From NCBI GenBank assembly GCA_933228675.1, contig OW121742.1, positions 127,945,983 through 128,009,982 on the forward strand: DNA of 64,000 nucleotides, in the 5' to 3' direction. This DNA is from Stomorhina lunata. Its lineage: Eukaryota > Arthropoda > Insecta > Diptera > Rhiniidae. Positions 48,065 to 60,240 of this stretch are shown one piece after another. The translations under genes were made by a program, and so were the position numbers. The first letter of the stretch is position 1, and each line of letters starts with the position of its first letter. The notes beneath the pieces were generated by a model. That model worked only from the letters and a program-made list of their open reading frames with translations, had not been told where the DNA came from and ran no database searches.

Positions 48065-50592
48065 AATATATTTTAATACAAAAATTTTGTATGCCAAATT
48101 TTGTTTGTTTAACTTTTTTTAGTAAAATACTTAAAAAAATTTACTTATTCAGAAAAAAAAATGTTCTAACGAAATATAACATAACAAATATTATATAAAT
48201 ATTAAATATTGTATAAATATTAAATATTATATAAATTTTAGCATCTGAAGGAAAGTAAAATTAATATATGAGTATTGATTTTTTTTTTTTTGACTCACAG
48301 AATAAATCAAATAAATTTATTCATTAAAAAATGTATTGGATTTGCATTTATATGTGTAAAGAAATATTTCATTTTTTATATAAAAATTAATTTTATAGAA
48401 AACATCATTAAAATCATTCATAATATTCGAAACAATAGATAAATATACAAATTATGGACAAAAGACTAAATTATAATCTTATGGATATTTAGCAAATAAT
48501 GGATTAAAAAGCGCCACAAAACAAAAGACTAACGACCATTTATCGCCTTAAGTTAAATCAGAGAAATTATTTTATAGACTATAGATATTGTTTGTATTAC
48601 AAACATCAGCAAAACTAAAAATAAAACTCTCATTTTGGGGGTTAAGGGTAAAAAGTTATATGTAAACAAAAGATTTAAGCAACAAACTTGTTTCATTGCT
48701 TTTAAAGTTAGTTGATAAGTACAAAATGTAATTTCAAATACATACTTCAAAGTTCTAGCCAGGTCTGGTTTAAGCTGGCTGTTGAAAAACGAAAGATTTA
48801 AGCAACAAACTCGTTTGCATATATTTGTTTAATTTTTTAAGAATAAGGAAATATTTCTAAAAATGTATGACTTAAAGTACTTTAGAAAATCACGTGTCTA
48901 TGTTTAATATTTAGTTCTTTAAGTCATAAATAAATGTTTTGATAAAGTCTTATTATAACTTGATTAAAAATACATAAAATTTTAAATGATTTTTTATATA
49001 AAGCAATTGAGGCAAAAAAAAACACGACCTTCAACAGAAAAAAAAAATAAAATATTTCTAAATTTAATTAATTTTAAACCATTAACATTTGCTATCAACA
49101 CTTATTGTTTTATAAATTAAGTTAAAACAGCAAGAAATTTATAATGTATAAAGCCCAAAAGAAATAATTTATTAAAAATAACTCTAGATATAACAAATCC
49201 GCTTAAAATTCGATATTTATTGTTAATACCAATTACAAGTTATAAATAAATTAATCATATGCCAACATGAATTCCTTTAATTTTAAGGTGCGTACTGAAA
49301 GCCAACAGAGATAAACTCCTAATTGCATAAGCTGATTAACAAAGAAACATGAAATAGTTTCAAGCTATTTCAAAGTTTCAACTGAGGAAAAAATGAGCAT
49401 GTGTAAGAAACGCCCACCTTAGTAATGAATTTTATTATAGTTTAGATTTTTTTGTAACAGTAACAATAACAAAAATGTGAGAAGTGATTATAGTTCTAAC
49501 AACTTTAAAGCAATAATTTAAGATTTATTTGAAAATAATTTTAGAGGGGTGAAAAATTTTCTTAAATTCCTTTAATTTGCCTCGAGCTCTAAACCTATCA
49601 CATATCACGCATTCACTCGTCTTTTGATAAATACTTTTAATTTAGTTTTAGTGCTAGAAGCAAAAAGTAGTAGATACTTAAAAAAACAACGGTTTATTTT
49701 ATCATCTATTATTTCTAATACTTGTTTAAGAACGCGTCTTCACGATCATGCAACCGATTTGTGTTGAAATAGAAAAATTGGAAGAACAAAAAAAAAGAAG
49801 AAGAAACATCATTATGCTCACACGTTTTTAAACAAGTTGTAGTTTAAGATTTCATAGAACTGTTTCTTAAAAAGCTAAAATTCTTTAGTCTAGGCTGCCT
49901 CAATGTCATGTTGCATTAAGTTAAGTTGGTTGCATTAAGTTAAGTTTTTCGAAAAAAGAAGAAAAAATTAAAACTTGTTAAATATTGTACATATTTTTCC
50001 ATTTTACTTAAATGATTTAATGGATCATATAAGTCTGATACAGTTTTAAATGAAAATTTCTAAAAATAAAAAATAAAAGTTAAAGCGGTTTCAAGAAGCT
50101 TCACAATAAAGTCTTTAAAGCCTAAGAAATTAAAAAATCTTAAAAAATGTATGAATGATTTTATTCTTTCATTAAATCTGTTGTTAAATAGTGCATTTTC
50201 TGATGGGAACGTAAATTAATTATTTTTTCTATTCCCTCTTATGCTTAAAATATCGTGTTTGGTTAAATATTTAAGCCATTCATTTTAACTGTTTTTGTGT
50301 CTTTGCTTTAGATATTTCAACTTTTTTTAACTCTTCTTGTTGCCTAAGTCTTTTGTTTTGTTTTTTAGTCGTAAAAGGAAAAGTGTTTTTTTTCTCTTAA
50401 GCAAATGGCATTTATTTCTTTTGTATTTTTGTATTATTAATTTTTTTCTAGTCTGTTAAAAGGGAACTGTTAAACCTTTCTTTTGTTATTAAATTTTTTT
50501 ATTTTCTTGTTAACAAAATTTAATATTTGTTTCTGTATAAAAAAATCTTAAGTTTTAGTTGTTAGGAATATATTAATATATCAACTAAAATT
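48065..50592. other. AT-rich spacer with a 25-bp direct repeat
   Basis: AAAGATTTAAGCAACAAACT and the next five bases occur at 48669-48693 and again at 48792-48816 with one mismatch. The intervening sequence is otherwise unremarkable. No gene is recognised. Confidence 0.45.
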
Positions 50593-52525
50593 AAGACTAA
50601 AACTAAGACTGACTCATAAACTAAGGCTAAGGCATAGACTAAGACATAGGACTAAGACATAGACTAAGACATAGACTAAGACATAGACTAAGACATAGAC
50701 TAAGACATAGACTAAGACATAGACTAAGACATAGACTAAGACATAGACTAAGACATAGACTAAGACAAAGGCTAAGACATAGACTAAGACATAGACTAAG
50801 ACATAGACTAAGACATAGACTAAGACATAGACTAAGACATAGACTAAGACATAGACTAAGACATAGACTAAGACATAGACTAAGACATAGACTAAGACAT
50901 AGACTAAGACATAGACTAAGACATAGACTAAGACATAGACTAAGACATAGACTAAGACATAGACTAAGACATAGACTAAGACATAGACTAAGACATAGAC
51001 TAAGACATAGACTAAGACATAGACTAAGACATAGACTAAGACATAGACTAAGACATAGACTAAGACATAGACTAAGACATAGACTAAGACATAGACTAAG
51101 ACATAGACTAAGACATAGACTAAGACATAGACTAAGACATAGACTAAGACATAGACTAAGACATAGACTAAGACATAGACTAAGACATAGACTAAGACAT
51201 AGACTAAGACATAGACTAAGACATAGACTAAGACATAGACTAAGACATAGACTAAGACATAGACTAAGACATAGACTAAGACATAGACTAAGACATAGAC
51301 TAAGACATAGACTAAGACATAGACTAAGACATAGACTAAGACATAGACTAAGACATAGGACTAAGACATAGACTAAGACATAGACTAAGACATAGACTAA
51401 GACATAGACTAAGACATAGACTAAGACATAGACTAAGACATAGACTAAGACATAGACTAAGACATAGGACTAAGACATAGACTAAGACATAGACTAAGAG
51501 ATAGACTAAGACATAGACTATGACATAGACTAAGACATAGACTAAGACATAGACTAAGACATAGACTAAGACAAAGGCTAAGACATAGACTAAGACATAG
51601 ACTAAGATATAGACTAAGACATAGACTAAGACATAGACTAAGACATAGACTAAGACATAGACTAAGACATAGACTAAGACATAGACTAAGACATAGACTA
51701 AGACATAGACTAAGACATAGACTAAGACATAGACTAAGACATAGACTAAGACATAGGACTAAGACATAGACTAAGACATAGACTAAGACATAGACTAAGA
51801 CATAGACTATGACATAGACTAAGACATAGACTAAGACATAGACTAAGACAAAGGCTAAGACATAGACTAAGACATAGAGTAAGACATAGACTAAAACATA
51901 GACTAAGACATAGACTAAGACATAGACTAAGACATAGACTAAGACATAGACTAAGACATAGACTAAGACATAGACTATGACATAGACTAAGACATAGACT
52001 AAGACATAGACTAAGACAAAGGCTAAGACATAGACTAAGACATAGAGTAAGACATAGACTAAAACATAGACTAAGACATAGACTAAGACATAGACTAAGA
52101 CATAGACTAAGACATAGACTAAGACATAGACTAAGACATAGACTAAGACATAGACTAAGACATAGACTAAGACATAGACTAAGACATAGACTAAGACATA
52201 GACTAAGACATAGACTAAGACATAGACTAAGACATAGACTAAGACATAGACTAAGACAAAGGCTAAGACATAGACTAAGACATAGACTAAGATATAGACT
52301 AAGACATAGACTAAGACATAGACTAAGACATAGACTAAGACATAGACTAAGACATAGACTAAGACATAGACTAAGACATAGACTAAGACATAGACTAAGA
52401 CATAGACTAAGACATAGACTAAGAAAAAGACTAAGACATAGACTAAGACATAGACTAAGACATAGACTAAGACATAGACTAAGACATAGACATAGACTTA
52501 GATAAGGCTAAGACATAGAAAGCAA
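50593..52525. repeat. 12-bp satellite array (ACTAAGACATAG)n, about 155 copies
   Basis: Nearly perfect tandem copies of ACTAAGACATAG run from about 50634 to 52490, with degenerate units at both edges. Rare variants are a 13-bp unit (GACATAGGACTA; 50648, 51357, 51467, 51752), GACAAAGGCTAA (50764, 51571, 51848, 52015, 52255), GATATAG, TATGACATAG and GAGTAAGACATAG. The variants recur in fixed order, revealing a 168-bp higher-order period near 51805-52070. One plus frame reads (LRHR)n without stops, but there is no start codon and no gene. Confidence 0.97.
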
Positions 52526-53800
52526 CTTAGATGTGAACTAAGACCTGGCCTAATACATAGACTAAAATAAAAACAAAGACTTAAACATGGACTGAGATCT
52601 GGATTTATTTTTACAATAAGATAAAGAATGAGACAATGTATATAGTGTTAACTTATAGTCATTTATATAAATATTCCACTAATTTCCCCTTAAAACTTAG
52701 AACTGATTAATATTATTTCCCTGAAAACTGTTTTATATTCTTTAATATAAAAATTTTTATTAAACTGATACTTCAACACTTAAGCATTTTTTTCATAAAA
52801 TTAACTCCTTCAAAAACAGTCAATAACAATAAAAATTCACCACATCAAAATTCAAAATGCAAACGAAGTGAAATAATAAAAAAAACACACAAAATTATTC
52901 TTACAACAATTTGTTGGTATAATCATTGCAGACAACAGCACAGACGGACGAACGTTTAAAAAATGCATTCAAAATCAAAACATTAAGACAGACTGCAAGG
53001 CGTTTGCTGAAGCCTGCAGCAGGCTATGGGTATTGTCTTGTATATTGTAGTGTCCTTTTAAACATTGTCGTTAACGTTTTTTTTTTTCTTTTTCTTTTTT
53101 TGCCTTTGTTGCTCAACACTCAGTCTTTAGTTAAACACTGATCGATTTCATTTATTGCCTCAAACGACAAACAACTGAAATATAAGATCTACTAACAAGT
53201 GATGGTGGTGGTGGGTTTATTTTAACGGTCAAGTTTAGGATTTCTCAAAAACAAAAATGAAAATAAATCTTTAAAAAATAAACTCCAAAATTGAAGAGCA
53301 ACAGGGGAGTTATACAAAAAAAGTGGTCATGTGTCAAAAACCATACACAGGCAATTGGAAACCGCATATTAAAGAATGATGACCACTTGTGCTTACGATC
53401 AATATACAGTTGGTGACAAAAAAGAGTTTAAGGGTTAAAAGATTTACTAAAAACTAAGCAAAATTTAAATAAATATAGATGTTTTAATACTTACAATCGA
53501 AAAGAATAAAACGAAAAGGGTTCGGTATAGAAATTCATTTAGATTGTTTTATAATTTAATATTGCTTCCATATAAGCAATCCCCTAAAACTATTTAAATG
53601 CATATAAACATATATACAATTAAATGGGAATCGGTTGATATTTAACCATATATCCCAATAAATCCAACAAATATATGTATTTTTTATCACCATTTACAAA
53701 ACTTATTTGGGTAACAAACTATGCAAGTAAAACTACACAGTTTGGTTACAAGGGAAATTAAGTGACTATCATAATTTAGCAAAGGTTCAAACCATTAATT
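52526..53800. other. AT-rich spacer
   Basis: No gene is supported. The 71-residue frame at 52926-53141 follows a CAG that could be a splice acceptor but has no recognisable domain. Confidence 0.4.
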
Positions 53801-54959
53801 ACACACTGATACATTTTGAGGAAAAAGAAATACACTTTTAAGGAAACCTATATCAAACGATAGGCCTTATTGAGTGTATCAGTTTGTCATTTTTAGAAAT
53901 TTCGATATACCCTCAAAATCGAAAGTTATCGATAAAAAACGATTTTTTTGGTCTTCTCGAACAAAAATAGGCCTAGCTAAGTCATTTGTTTATCGATTTG
54001 AAATTTTAACACGGTTTGAGGCAGACAAGACATCAAGCTTTCTTCTTGTTAAAAAGATTTTTTATTTTATCAAATTATCACAAAAATATTTTCAAACAAA
54101 TTTAAATTTTTATTTTTTTTTTCGATTTTTTCACATTGGGACGCCATTTTCCGCAGTATTTTGTTAGGAATGCCAAACTTTTTTCTATTTGCTTGAAAAG
54201 TGCATTAAATATTTTGTGAACCTAGATTATTCAAATTTAAATTAACAGCGAATTAAAAAAAATATAAGTTTTTTTTGTAAAAGGGCCAGTTTAATTAACG
54301 TACTATATACGTATAAGTACTTATATTTATACGTGATAACGTAGTCCAATTTGGCTTAAATTTTGTTATTTGAAGTTTCTCACCGAATGCCATAATAATC
54401 CGACCGCCATTTTTCTACTTTCGAAAAAAGTTGATAAAACACTCTAACGTAGTATTGTATAGAAAATTTTCTAACATACAAATAATACTGAATTCACCTT
54501 TTTTACTAAAATTGTTATATCTCTGTTAATATGTTTCCGATTTTAATTAAAGTACTCTTGTTTTACAAAATGGTAACCATGATTTTTTTTTAAGTCAAAA
54601 TATATTACATCTTCTGATAAATTTTACGAAAAAAAAGCTTCCGAAGTTGAAAAAATCGAAAAAAAAATTAAATTTTAACTTCAGCGGAAAATATTTTTAT
54701 GATAAATTGGTCATGTTAAAAAAAGGTCTTTACGAAGTGAAAGCGTATTTTGTTTTCTGTCGAAACACATTTTAAAATTTAAAATCGATGTAAAAATGAC
54801 TCAGTTAAGCCGCTAAGTCCAAAAAAATCGTTTTTTATCGATAACTTTCGATTTTGAGGGTATATCGAAAATTTTAAAAATGGTAAAATGATCTTCTAAC
54901 CGATTTCTACAAGTTGAGCTTGGTTTCGTTCCGAGTGTATTTTCACTGTATCAGAGTGT
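53801..54959. mobile_element. Non-coding transposon, 1.16 kb, with long terminal inverted repeats
   Basis: The tips ACACACTGATACA (53801) and TGTATCAGAGTGT (54947-54959) are inverted. Inside them, the arms match over about 70 bp: CGATATACCCTCAAAATCGA..ATCGATAAAAAACGATTTTT at 53900-53953 mirrored at 54823-54874. The interior is non-coding; the 97-residue frame at 53874 runs through the arm. This is probably an internally deleted or MITE-like DNA transposon; the superfamily is not assigned. Confidence 0.72.
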
Positions 54960-56760
54960 TATTTAGTAGGAGAATGCAATTGTGTCAGCTTGGGTAACTT
55001 TGGACTGATAGAGGTACTTTTGTTATGGCACATAAAAAAGTTAATGTTGATCCAAAAAAATGTTCTACTAATTATTGGTTTTGGTAAATTTTATAGTATT
55101 ATAATTTATTTGTCACTCATTGTACAAACTTTACAAACCCTTTAATCAAGGCACCTTTATTTTCTGCAAAACTTTAGCTGGCAGTTGTTTAGGTAAAATA
55201 TTTTTTTTTTTTTGTCTTTTCGTTTTCTTCATATTTCTTTTTAACGTTTTGATGCCGTTGCTGATGATGATGAGGTATTTAAACTTGAACTTAATTCAAT
55301 GTTAAAAGATATTGGCTACTACTTCAACAATTTCAACACTAAACATCAACCAGCAACAATAAACTCTTCTTGAGTCACCACCAACCACCACTTCCCTCCA
55401 TATCCTAATGAAATCCATTGAAAACTTAAGATTTTCGATCTGAGTTTTGGTGTTGAATGTATGTCGTTTTTGAAAAAAAAAATGAGAAAAAAACAACAGA
55501 TGAAAACCGAAAAAAATAACGTAAATAAATAAACTTTATATATATTTAATCTTGATGGCGGTTTAAGTTTAATGTTGTTGGATTTTTTTATCCAGTTCTT
55601 TTTTTTGTAGATTTTGTGTATGAACATTTTATTATTGTAATGCGAGTGCATCACTATCTCATCATCATCGGCCACATCGTCAGCATGATCATAATTTTAC
55701 TTACTAACTCAGTTACTCTAGTGATTTTTTTTTTTATTTTTTTGTTGCCAAACGTTGATGCTGCTACTACAGCATTTGCTTTTTCTGCTGTAACATCAGT
55801 TAGCAAAGAAGGCTGTAAATAACCTTGAACTTTAAAAATTATAAAAGCGGCCTTTTAGAGCAATGGTAAATTTTTTTTATGAAAAAAAAAACATAAACAT
55901 TCTCGTAAAGTTACATAGAGCCTCCTAAACTGAATTTTCTTCCCTCTTCATAAAACGACAAAAAATAAAAAAATACATGTCAGTCAATTTTAAACATTGA
56001 TGTTTTTGTTTCTAGTCTTTTTGCGTTTTATTTTATTTTTTTTTTTAATTTTTTACTTAATATGATAACAATGCTGATGACGCGGCATGTTTTTCATAAA
56101 AAGTTTTTTATGGCTGGGCTGTCCAATCTCCTAAGAATTTCCAGCGATTTAAATAAACCATGAAAAATCTTTAGCAATTATTCAAATCTGTCTGTAGCCA
56201 TAAATCAAAATTGTATAAAATTGAATTATTTTTTTCTTTTTTCATCTGGTAACATAATATCAGACATTTTGCTTAATTGAATTTGATTTCTGTGGATTTC
56301 TTAATTTAGGTTGCACATACAGTTTGGTCTTTAAAAAGTTTGTTTGCATTATTTTATTGCGGCTCGTTTACACTTTTCATCAAGACAACATCCTGGACAA
56401 GATACAACACAGCAGCAAACAAACATCTAGCCAACTTTTTAGCTACATAGATGTCTGCTAACAAACCTAGAGAGTCTTAAAGGGGAAAACTACAAGACCA
56501 ATCCATCTATAGTCGATTTATATTTTTAATTTTTAGAATCACCTTCATAAGGGATATTAGGTTTGTCCTTACGTTTGCAACTCATCGACATCGATTTTTG
56601 AAAATTCATAAAAAGTCTATTAAGTTTAAGTAAAAAAATGGGTTAATAAAAATATGTATGTTATGTCCTAGGCTTGTTCGTTCTAATTAGTTTAAAGTTG
56701 CATGTTTTTGGTAATGACTTTAAAGATTTAGCGCCATTAACTTAACGGAAAACATTTGAT
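54960..56760. other. AT-rich stretch
   Basis: Pyrimidine- and T-rich tracts and short GATGATGATG patches. No gene, RNA or family repeat was recognised. Confidence 0.4.
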
Positions 56761-58392
56761 CGAACGGTACCACGATCAGGCCTGCCAGATTTGCTGGTTT
56801 ATCGCTATTTTGGCGATTTTTAATCTGAAAATTACTTAAGTGCCGATATGTAGATTTTGGCTAAGAAATTGGCTATTTTTGAGCTTATATCAAAAACAAA
56901 CTTAACTTCAAAGTTTCACGTCTTTTTTAACATATATGATAAATCAGTTATTAAAAAGTGATTCAAGTTTTCAATAATTCCGATACATTGGAATTTCAAA
57001 TATCAAAATTTGGGATCGAAATAAAAATTTCCTTCTCAAATATAAAATTTTTCTATGGAAAAATTTTCCATTTAAAATTGTTTCTGTAGAAAAATTTTCA
57101 ATTTTTCTATTGAAAAAAACTTTTTAAAATTTTTGTATATAGAAACATTTAAAATTTATATCAAATTTTTTCCACAGACAAATTTTCAATATAAATTTTT
57201 TTCTATGAAAAAATTTTAAATTTATAAAAAAAATTTTGCACAGACAAATTTTCATATAAATTTTTTTCTATGGAAAAATTTTTCATTTAAAATTATTTGT
57301 GTAGAAAAATTTTAAATTTTTATATAGAAAAAAATTTTAAATTTAAATTTTTTTCTATGGAAAATTTTAAAATTTATATAAAATTTTTTCCACATACATG
57401 TTCAATATAAATTTTTTTCTACGAAAAATTTTAAATTTAAAATTTATATAAAATTTTTTCTACAGACAAATTTTCAATATAAATTGTTTTCTATAGAAAA
57501 ATTTTCCATTTAAAATTGTTTCTATGGAAAAATTTTAAATTATTTTAAATTATTTCTACCAAAAAACTTTAAGTTTAAATTCTTTTCTATCGAAAAATTT
57601 TAAATTTAAAATTTATATAAAATTTTTCCACAGACAAATTTTATATATAAGTTTTTTTCTATGGAAAAATTTTCCACTTAAAATTTAAATTTTAAATTAT
57701 TGCTACAGAAAAACATTGAATTTTAATTTTTTTTTTCTATGGAAAAATTTTAAACTTAAAATTTATATACAATTTTTTCAATATAATTTTTTTTTTTTCT
57801 ATGTAAAAATTTTCCATTTAAAATTGTTTCTATAGAAAAATTCTCAATTTTGAATTATTTCTACCGAAAACTTTAAGTTTAAATTTTTTTCTATAGAAAA
57901 ATTTTTAAGTTAATATTTTTTCTATTGAAAATTTTCATTTTTTTGGTAAAGAGTTTTTCATATAAAATTTTTTGAAAAGAAAAATTTTAAACATTTTTTG
58001 TATAGAAAATGTTTCTGCATACAATTTTTTTGTATAAAAAAATTTTAATATAACATTTTTTGTATATGTACAGAAATTTTCAATATGATTTTTTCTTTCA
58101 GAAAAATTTTCAATAGGAAATTTGTTCTATAGAAAAGTTTTCAATGAAAATTTGTGCTATAGAGAAATGTTCAATGAACAGTTTTTGAATATTATATCTT
58201 TGTGATATATATTTGACAATTCCAATTTTTTGCCGATGTTCTTGGAAAAATGTGCCAATATACCTACGAAAAAGATGTTATAATTTTAACTTCGCGATAC
58301 CGGCATTGGATCTCACAAAATAGAAATCATAACTGAATACTTTTTGGTTGATAAAATTCGTCATGACCGATTAAAACACTTTTACTTGTTTT
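56761..58392 (+). mobile_element. mini-me-like element carrying diverged minisatellite array 4
   Basis: The left part is unusual (GCCAGATTTGCTGGTTTATC). The middle (57025-58190) is a diverged minisatellite of TTTTTTCTATGGAAAAATTTT with TTTAAATTTAAA-type spacers. The right end reads CGTCATGACCGATTAAAACA then CTTTTACTTGTTT, the typical 3' end of the other mini-me-like copies. Confidence 0.5.
57025..58190. repeat. Diverged AT-rich minisatellite, array 4
   Basis: The CTATRGAAAAATTTT half of the unit is recognisable throughout, but the TTATCAAAA half is replaced by AAATTTATATAAAA-like sequence and unit length varies. It is older than, or a sister lineage of, arrays 1-3. Confidence 0.75.
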
Positions 58393-59875
58393 CGTTTTCA
58401 TCAGTTCTTCAATATTTTTATAGAGATCGTTTTTTGTTCAACATTTTAGCATTATATGATGACAATAATCATTTTGCCTTCAGGTGATGGAGCCTGTTAA
58501 AGGAAAATTCATATTACAAGCAGCTACTTCTAAGGATAGTACGCAAGTCAGTTGCCTTCATCTACTTGTTACCACAAACTATTTCAACCGTTGTCTTGTT
58601 TAGTTAAGTTAAATAAAACTTTAGTATTTTTCACTTCTCAATTAATTGTAGTTTAATTTTAATGTTTAAGAAAGGGCGTGTTTGAATAGGTTGTTATATT
58701 TAGTTAACATACCAAATAAATACCTAAAGACCTTAACTAGTCTCAGCAGCAAGACCAAAATATAGAGTGAAACCAAATTTATGAACTTCATAGTAAAATT
58801 TAAAATAAAAAGCAATAACTAGTTTATTTTATTGCTTCGTAAATTGTTTAGGATGTTTAAATCATATTTTTTTTTTCTTCATATATGAAAACTCATATGA
58901 AGATCCTGGTGTATGTGTAACTTAGGACCACCCAAGTCATTTAGTCAAATTGCCTCGAATACACACGTTATCGTTAACTAATAACAATAAAATGAAAATA
59001 TATTAAAACTTGTTAATGGCCTGGTTACTTTAACAATTGCTGGTAATTATCGTGTTGAAACAATGATTATCGTCAATTGCCGGGTTGGTTGTGCACAAAA
59101 AAAAAAGAGTTAACTAATTTTTATTGTTTTACAATTGATACCCATAATTGGTAATCAATACTTGTTTGATAGCCTGAGATGGTTCTAGGCTTCTTTAGTT
59201 ATACCGCAAACATGTTAAAGGGTAATTTTCATAAATTAAAATGAATTTAGGTGGATCAAGGAATTTTAATAAAAATAAAATAAGAATTCTTTACCAACAA
59301 ATAAACATCTTGCCCTAATGGATCATGCTTATAGTAAATATCTTGGGGAAGTTTATATGGAATGGAGTAGCGTTGATTTTTCCGGTAACAACCCAAATAA
59401 TAAAGTTAGTATAATTTCCGATGTCTTGCAAATCTTTCGTTTGATCATTAGTAGGTGCACAGAATATATATAGATTATAGATTATATATAGAAAGCCTTT
59501 TGATAATTTTGAGATTTATACATTAGATAATATTGGCCAACATAATATTTGAACACGATTGGAATGATATAAAGATAAATTTAAAACTCGTCCATTTATG
59601 ATTACAAAATATAACATTGTTTAAGTATGCTAATTTAAATAAACATAAATTAACTAAATTATAACGAATAAATTAGTTTAAAATTCAATTTTAAGGCGTT
59701 TTATTGACTATTTGACTTAATAAAACCATTTAAGTAGGAAATGGCTAATTGAAGAGACATTAAAAATAATCGCCAACTAATTTAGAAACAGATTTAAGTA
59801 ATAAATAAACATAACAAAACACTCATTAAATGACAATAATAAAAACACTTTTATTTCAGTTCAAATAAAACTAAA
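58393..59875. other. AT-rich stretch with a weak candidate terminal exon
   Basis: At 58484, after GCCTTCAG, the phase needed by the receptor exon would give five residues and a TAA stop (58498-58500), with AATAAA at 58612-58617. This is weak support. Nothing else is recognised. Confidence 0.25.
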
Positions 59876-60240
59876 CGCATGTGTCTTAAGTCTTTCGTTT
59901 TTAGAATTATAAATTCATTTAGATTTTCATTTGATTTTCAACAAAAATCTGAATCTCTTTATATTTTCTCCTTCTAAAAATGCATGTGTCTTAAGTCTTT
60001 CGTGTTTAGAAGGAGAAAATTTAAATATATTCAGATTTTTGTTAAAAGTCAAAAAAAAAATCAAAATGAATTAACAATTAAAAGTAATGTTAAAAAATAA
60101 TTCTATTTGAATGCGTAACTTTGTTCTTGTCTTTAAAATTATCGCTAAGTCAATAAATCCGTGATTTAACAAGAAAGAAAGTGTGAGAACACGAATTCAT
60201 AAAAATGCTTGTGTCTTAAATCTTTCGTTATCAAAATTTC
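59876..60240. repeat. Fold-back with 65-bp arms and a thrice-repeated 20-bp motif
   Basis: Arms 59912-59978 and 60006-60073 are inverted (AACAAAAATCTGAAT..TTTTCTCCTTCTAAA). The motif GCATGTGTCTTAAGTCTTTC is found at 59878, in the loop at 59982, and as a variant (GCTTGTGTCTTAAATCTTTC) at about 60206. It is probably a decayed MITE family. Confidence 0.65.

Noticed and set aside
50593..52525. CRISPR-like regular array
   Set aside because: Units are contiguous 12-mers with no spacers, in an animal genome; it is a satellite.
52926..53141. Possible receptor exon after TTGCAG at about 52931
   Set aside because: The acceptor is plausible, but the predicted peptide has no receptor-tail character and no donor or polyadenylation support.
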